A stretch of DNA of 50,634 nucleotides, taken from positions 1 to 50,634 of the forward strand of contig JAAMPI010000221.1 in assembly GCA_013054445.1 (NCBI GenBank), in the 5' to 3' direction. Below the pieces are notes generated by a model, which saw only the letters and a program-made list of their open reading frames with translations, was not told where the DNA came from and made no database searches. Below are positions 45,118 to 50,634 of the stretch, in pieces (the first letter of the stretch is position 1; each line of letters starts with the position of its first letter). A program made the position numbers and the translations under genes. Origin of the DNA: Cudoniella acicularis (Eukaryota > Ascomycota > Leotiomycetes > Helotiales > Helotiaceae).

Positions 45118-47262
45118 ATGTCACAAATACTGTCACTCTCCCAGCAGCACGCGTCCGCCGGGCCTGTTGTTCGCAGATTGCTTTTCACTAGCCAACCAAA
45201 CAACGTGATAGAAGAACTGTCTGACGAACCGACGGCTTTGAGGTCACCCTTGTCTCTACCTCCTTCTTCCTCTTTGCTTCCTGACCATTGGGAGTTCGGG
45301 CTTCCTGGATTACGGAAAGATGGCGACACAGCCATTGATGACCGTAAAGGAGCGTCTTCAACAGCATCTTGGGCAAGACAGACGGGATGGACAACCTCAG
45401 GCTTAGTGGTAGGAGCCTACATTGCAGGTACGTTCTGGGATACGAAGAATATATCGGCCAGCCCGCAGGGCTACCCTTTGCACAATCCATTGCCTCGCTT
45501 TGATACCTTTCATAAATGTTCTATTTGACTCTAAGATTTATCTCCGCCGACAGCTTGAAAGGACGTGCACTAATGTTATTTCGCAGCTCTGGCTCTTTCT
45601 GCGATCCATCTCGGCCTCTTCAAATATCTAGATGGCAAAGATACGGATTCCCCTAATTCCACACCACAAAGTTACGTTTCAGCGGCTTCACACCTACTCG
45701 CCACTTTATTTCGTGCGTGCCTTACTATTTCGCTAGAAAAAGCCTTTACACAACATTTTTAGGCGCTAATGAGAAGACATCCAACCAGTGTGGCTAATAT
45801 CGAGCTACTCTTTTGAGCTCGTGAGAATATACCCAACATCTTCGCCCCGAGCCTACCGAAGTCTTCTCTAGTTTTGCTCTTTATTAGTATCATCACTTGG
45901 GCCATTTCTCTTGCTATCACGTATCTACCTGGTACCCTGACTATCACCTCCGTACCCCGCAACTCTACTGTCCCTATAGTCGTTCCTGTGACTAGCCCTA
46001 CTCTCGCTGATTACTCGACTTTATTGCCCTCGACGGTATGGATTACGCATTCACTAGCTCGTCCAGAGCACCACTGGGCATATGGCAATATAAGTAGGTG
46101 CCCCTTTTTCAGTTCCCTTCATATTATGAACCCAGCTCTGAGATCATTCTGTAGCCCCGAGTTGGAACGCGGCGCGATCAACCTCTTAGTCACTTCCGCA
46201 TTATTTTCTGGCAACATTCGTTCTTCCACTTTACCGTGTAGACCAAATTGTATGTATACTTACAACTCTTCGGGCCCCGCATTCAGTTGTCAATCAACGA
46301 CTATTAACCAAACAGTAATTAACGCCGGCGCTCCTAATTTCCAGGGCTATTCCATAGGTTGGAATGGCTCATTGAGCGACACTGAACCTAGCATTGAGCC
46401 AAAGAGGGGTACACTAGAATATACGCTTTTCGACTTCTATACAAGGACCGATAATAAGTCGATTACTGACCCCATCCCTTACGTCCCCATGTTTAACACT
46501 CTGAGCCTAAACAACTCTCGTGCTATTAGGGTTTGGTTTGAGTCAGGGGGAACAATCAACCAGATCAATAAAGTCGACCTCATAACTTGTCAGCCTATGC
46601 GAACAGTTTTTACATTAAAGACAATGTATACAAATGGCAATCGAGAACTAGAATGTCAAGCATCCGAGGCCGAAGTCCTTAGTGAAATTTATTCAGCAAC
46701 TTCTTTTGATCCAAAAGCCATTATAAATAGGACGGCACCTGGTAACTGGAGTACGGATCAGGTGACTTCCCACGAGGCCACGAATCTATATATGATCTTC
46801 TGTGCCTACTCCCAAGTCGTGGGAAACGAATACTTCACCAGGTAGAAAATAAACAATTACTCGAATTCGTCAGCTTGGTCTTACACGCTTGAAAACGGGG
46901 CTGAGGTAACAGTATATTCACCTATAGAAAATGTGCTTACTAGTGAGTTTGCTTCTTCCTATTAAAAGACTAATACTAAGCATAGGTAGCATCGAGCGGA
47001 AATGTCTCTATAATAAACACGCGTTTTAACATACTCCCCAGAAACTAGAGTCGGCCAAGGAAACGTTTCACTAAATTAGGAAAACTTGAACGAAGGCTTA
47101 AGAAATGTCACTATAGGTCTCCTCTACGCCTTGAATCTCTACAACACCACAACTAATGCCACTGTCTCGGAATCAGTAAACGTTTACTCCTTCTCGCAGC
47201 CCGTTAACCTAGTCACCCCGTATTTCCTCCTTCTCGTCTATATAACATTGTTGCTAAAAGTC
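45118..47262 (+). pseudogene. Fungal membrane glycoprotein gene, RIP-stopped and 3'-truncated
   Basis: The ATG at 45118 (MSQILSLSQQHASAGP) leads to WARQTGWTTSGLVVGAYIA, a first membrane segment. A 159-nt intron (45428-45586) follows, then ALALSAIHLGLFKYLDGKD, a further helix and VLLFISIITWAISLAITYLPGTLTI. A ~300-residue region rich in N-x-S/T sites (for example NISR, NSSG, NQTV, NGSL, NNSR, NRTA, NWST) looks extracellular. This matches a common fungal family of large uncharacterised membrane proteins. In-frame stops: TAG at 45762 (Trp expected), TGA at about 45813 (CGA to TGA fits), TAG at 46843 and TAG at about 47077 (Gln expected). The last recognisable part, NVTIGLLYALNLYNTTTNAT to VTPYFLLLVYITLLL, stops at about 47262, where foreign sequence begins, so the C-terminal helix is lost. 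Confidence 0.72.
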
Positions 47263-47390
47263 GGGGGACGCTGGAGCAAGAGGTGAGGTGCGAGCTTGCG
47301 AGCACGAACCTCGCAGAGACGGCTAGACCTTCTTAGATGAATCGTCTTTATTGCTCGGGCTATAGTTGCCCTCGATCGATCTACGAGTAC
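47263..47390. other. GC-rich junction sequence with small hairpin
   Basis: This joins the truncated membrane gene to the next relic. It contains GGTGCGAGCTTGCGAGCACG, a short inverted pair that could form a hairpin. Probably the left end of an inserted repeat; no terminal inverted repeat partner was found at the right side. Confidence 0.35.
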
Positions 47391-48290
47391 GCGATGAGTT
47401 CGACAGGGTATCGTAGAGGGACGTGTAATAAGTGCCAGGCGCGTCAAGTCTTAATCTACGCGTCACGGAAACAACAGGAGCAGGAGTAGGAGCAAGAGTT
47501 GACAGGTAAGTATAGCTCTGTACAGGTGGCTTAGGCTATAGCTAACTTAGATAGGGGCCGGAAGCCAGTTACAAGAGCAGGCATAGGAAGCGCCTATAAG
47601 CCAGCTCCGTTGTTCAAGCTATACCTAGCTTCGCGATGCCTCCCTATTCGGCCGATACCTTACGTGCGAGCTCTGCCGGAAGAAGAACTCGAAAGCCGTC
47701 CGTCGTCGTTAGACAAACCGTGAAAATCAGTATCCCTTGATCCCTCCTACTCAAGACGAGCTCTAAAACCATATCTAGATCTGGCAAGAACAAGTAAGAA
47801 GGACAGAGAAAAGAGGAAGAAGGAAGAAGGGCCGGCTGATTACGGTCGAGGATTATAGAAAGCCGTCATAAGCAGAAGAGCAAGAGCTTCGAGAGCAAGA
47901 GGAGCGTGATAAGGTGAGGAGGTAGAGAAGGAAAGAGATAGTAGTAGAGAGTAGGAGATTTAGAGAGAGGTGGCGAGAGAGAAGAGATAAGAAGTATAAG
48001 GACGAGGAGAAGCTCTTTTCGATTTACGGCCAGCCGGTTACCTATATAGAATAGAGTGATTAGCAGGTAAAGAAGAAGGATCTAGAGAGGGAGAGGTTAA
48101 TAAAGGAGAGCCTAGATCAGTAGAGGTTATAGGCAGAGAAGAGGTTAGAAGAAGAGAGACGAGAGAAGGAGAGAGAAGGGTAAAAACGAGTATATATAGA
48201 AGAGGAATATTACTTCTAGGCTCTATAGGCTCTATAGGCTTAGGATCTACGGGTAGATCACGTGACTTACGGACTNATAGCATAGTCTAT
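47391..48290 (+). pseudogene. RIP-mutated ORF of unknown family: paired CxxC motifs and long charged helix
   Basis: The frame starts STGYRRGTCNKCQARQVLIYA and continues to EQELT. An intron of about 54 nt (GTAAGT to TTAGATAG) follows. The next exon reads QAPIS-like sequence, then RDASLFGRYLTCELCRKK and NSKAVRRR. After this comes a long Glu/Arg/Lys-rich stretch (REQEERDKVRR, RFRERWRERRDKKYKDEEKL, LEEERREKERE), probably a helix, with FSIYGQPVTYIE in the middle. More than ten in-frame stops occur, all TAA or TAG, mostly where Gln fits (for example RRR-stop-TNRENQYP). The two CxxC pairs could bind one zinc. I do not recognise the family. RIP implies a formerly repeated sequence. One N is present at 48276. 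Confidence 0.55.
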
Positions 48291-48303
48291 AGCCCCGCAG
48301 GGC

Positions 48304-48345
48304 AGCTTTGAAGCGTCGTGAGCCTCGGCGAACAGCTTCAAAGCT
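48304..48345. repeat. 11-bp inverted repeat (hairpin)
   Basis: AGCTTTGAAGC at 48304-48314 and its exact complement GCTTCAAAGCT at 48335-48345 enclose a 20-nt loop, just past the decayed CxxC ORF. It could be a terminator-like fold or an element end. Confidence 0.45.
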
Positions 48346-48897
48346 CGTATTCTTGATCCATCACCATGAGATAGAGCAAAGTCGGCAAAATTGAGATAAT
48401 GATAGGCCTGAAAGACCAACTGATCCAGAAAAATGGTACGATTTCCTTTGAAATTGACGTCTTACAGAAGTTGCTGGTGGAAGGGTTGTTCCTAGAGTTC
48501 GCTGGATCGAGCAAGCCGTTCTGGATTAAGTAATCCATTAAATTTGGCTAGAGCAAAAGAAATGAGTAACCCAGTCTGAATTCTCTGACCAGGGTGATGG
48601 TTTTACAAGAGTTGATTCTCTGCATTTTCCGTGTAGTCGTGTTCAAATAAGTGACCTGCTCCCAAAACCACCCCCCTTATCGACCACTCAGCGGTCCGAT
48701 CCGCCAGAACGCACAAAATACGTAACCCCAATCAAGAGCCACTTTCAAACTCGGTCAGATGAAAGGAGGAATTAACAAATACTTCAGTCGTTCCTATAAT
48801 ATCTCACAATAGGGTAAGGCTTGTTCCCTGAAGTGTTTTGTTGGATTTAGCGAAGCAGACCCCTGAACGCCAATGAGAGAAAGCAAATTCGAGTCCC
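48346..48897. other. Intergenic, no gene recognised
   Basis: This is 550 bp between the hairpin and the 3' end of the minus-strand P450. I see no gene, repeat or clear motif; it probably contains the P450 3' UTR. Confidence 0.4.
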
Positions 48898-50634
48898 TCA
48901 AACAGATCTAGGAGAAAACTTTAACCACACAGCACCAACCTGCAAAACTCCATAATCCTTCCACTCATTTTCAAATGTCTCCTCATCGTAGCTCTCGCCA
49001 AACGAGACATCAAATTCTCTTACAATCCTCGCCAGCACAATTCGCATCTCATTCAACGCCAGCTGTTTTCCTACGCAGCTGTGTGCTCCATATCCGAACG
49101 GAATATATGCTTTTCGGCTGTACTCAGTCAGAAGCTCGGGCTTCTCCCCTGTCCACCGTTCCGGGATAAACTTCTGGCCCGAAGGGAAGTATCGTTCATC
49201 CATGAAGAGAGTGAAGTGTGGTATTCGAACCTCTACATTGCCTGGGATTGTTATACCAGCGAATTCAAGACCCTGAGGTGGAGTATACGCTTGGATTCCC
49301 GACGGCGCCGGGTTGTAGAGACGCAATGCCTCGTTTACCATAGCATTGAGGTAATTTGCGCTTTTGACGGTCTCGACGTTTAAATCTCCTCCATTGTCAC
49401 ATATTGCGTCGACTTCTGCCTGTAATTTGGAAAGAATGGATTTTTCTCCAATTTTGGACTTTTCTTTTCGATCCGCGGCAATTCCACGAAGTGCTTGCGC
49501 TAGCGTACTGCTTGTGGTATCGGAGCCAGCAACAATGATTACATTTGCGTTGGCGTCAAGTTCCTTCGGCGTAAACTTTGGGGACGCTGAAAGGAGGTGC
49601 GAGAAGATGTCTTTGCGAGAATTTCCAAGTGAAATTCGTCGCCTGAGCATAGCGGCACATCTCTTCTGGAAGTCTCTTGCCTCTTTATGAGATACGGGCA
49701 TATACTTCAGGAGCTGGCAAACGTTACGTAGATGGCTGATGAACTATTGCAAATTGACGTTAGAGATGAACATTTTATAGTGGGAGATGCAAGTGGAAAG
49801 ACAGACGGTAATTTTGGATATATGAGAGTGAAGGAATTCCATGTGGTTTGTAATGCTTGTATCCTCTTGAGTCCCAGTATCCTGAGCAAAAGCAAGATCG
49901 GCCATTCTAGTAAAATGATAAGTTGCCTATTTGTGATATTGGGGATAGGAAAACTTACGTGTCAAATGCGAAATTGTCTATCAATTTCGCTATGTTAATT
50001 TCCCCAGGCCCTTTGCCATGAATTGCGTCAACCAACTTTGACACATGATACTCAACTCTCACCGAATAATCCTTCAACTCGTTATTTGCGAACGCCTTCT
50101 CCCTAAACAACAGTAAGTCGATTACTGTGAGTCTCTATGACTCGCCGCCAGGGCCCAGAGACCCTAACGAGAGTTCTGAACCGTACTCACCAGGTTCGCC
50201 TCCAAACTCCATGAATGGCATAATCTCGTTGTGTGACGAGACTGTCAGCTCCATTCAGCCTTCCGATTTCAAGAGATGATCCTCGAGGATATTTGCCTCT
50301 GTACAATTTTTCTACTGCCTCCGCATTGTTTATGCTTATTTCATTTGGTGCGATTCGGATCACGTCGCTGTTGTATTCCTTGTGCAACTCTCGGAGAGTA
50401 CGTGCCGCTCTGCCGTGTTTGAACTCGTTCGATACCCAGAATTTAGAAATAGCTGCTAATCTCGGTCCAGGGATGCTGTACAGTGGTGAGAAATAGAGGC
50501 GACGGATTACTGTTAGGACGGCAGCCGTGATAAGAAAGGTAAAATTCAACGCGATTAGACAAATAAGGAGGTCTCCAATTTGAGGCGCTTGGGAATTGAG
50601 ATAATATAGAAGACCGACATTGCTAACGAAATAC
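48898..50634 (-). CDS. Cytochrome P450, 5' end beyond window
   Basis: Exons (minus) are 50634-50191 (open at the window edge, no in-frame ATG yet), 50102-49959, 49906-49807 and 49743-48898. The introns are 88, 52 and 63 nt. The visible protein has hydrophobic N-terminal helices (LLICLIALNFTFLITAAVL), then SPLYSIPGPRLAAISKF, VIRIAPNEISI, WRRTWEKAF, I-helix VAGSDTT, ExxR in NEALRLYNP, FIPERW and haem loop FGYGAHSCVGKQLALNEM with the Cys ligand. The C-terminus is VWLKFSPRSV. All diagnostic motifs are intact. A membrane-bound haem monooxygenase of secondary or xenobiotic metabolism is likely. It is a different subfamily from the P450 at 34-36 kb. Substrate unknown. Confidence 0.9.

Overview
This 50.6-kb window comes from the genome of a filamentous ascomycete (Pezizomycotina). 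The coding density, GT-AG introns of about 45-90 nt inside conserved domains, fungus-restricted families (DUF6590, DUF6536, Clr5, HET, fungal AAA with a long N-terminal region) and repeat-induced-point-mutation-like decay (C-to-T/G-to-A, with CAA/CAG turned into TAA/TAG) all point there. A leotiomycete is my guess from the gene families; the sequence does not prove it. All identifications are by reading motifs, without database searches.

Layout. 1-3 kb: decayed repetitive DNA with a recurring GGTTACACAACAT motif. 3.0-11.8 kb: three genes that read cleanly after splicing: a DUF6590 protein (minus), a coiled-coil protein of unknown function (plus), and an 804-aa multi-membrane DUF6536 protein (plus). 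12.2-19.4 kb: a graveyard of a HET-domain fragment, a TIR element with ambiguous bases, a DUR3-type urea transporter relic carrying a ~395-bp MITE with 40-bp terminal inverted repeats, and a full-length but RIP-ruined kinesin-5 (BimC) copy. 20-26.8 kb: a possible 92-aa gene, a Clr5-domain protein with two 1-bp frameshifts, and an intact 665-aa AAA ATPase. 27-31 kb: AT-rich, palindromic and transposon-derived DNA, including a RIP-mutated pogo/Fot1-like transposase tail. 31.2-33 kb: a secreted-protein gene broken by frameshifts. 34-44.4 kb: redox block with an intact 11-exon cytochrome P450, a small-subunit heme catalase intact except for two 1-bp indels, a bZIP transcription factor and a GMC oxidoreductase. 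45.1-48.3 kb: a RIP-mutated membrane glycoprotein gene cut off by a RIP-mutated unknown ORF with paired CxxC motifs. 48.9 kb to the end: a second P450 (minus) whose 5' end lies outside the window.

The P450, catalase, bZIP, GMC and second P450 could form a small oxidative or secondary-metabolite locus, but no backbone synthase (PKS, NRPS, terpene cyclase) is visible, so this is only a hypothesis. The most unusual signals are a 7-nt P450 microexon carrying the conserved W-D junction, two well-supported GC-AG introns and two more possible ones, the MITE in DUR3 whose end begins with a splice-donor-like GTAAGAG, and the RIP-mutated CxxC ORF, whose family I do not recognise. Single-base indels recur in otherwise conserved genes, so assembly error must be separated from real decay before calling losses.
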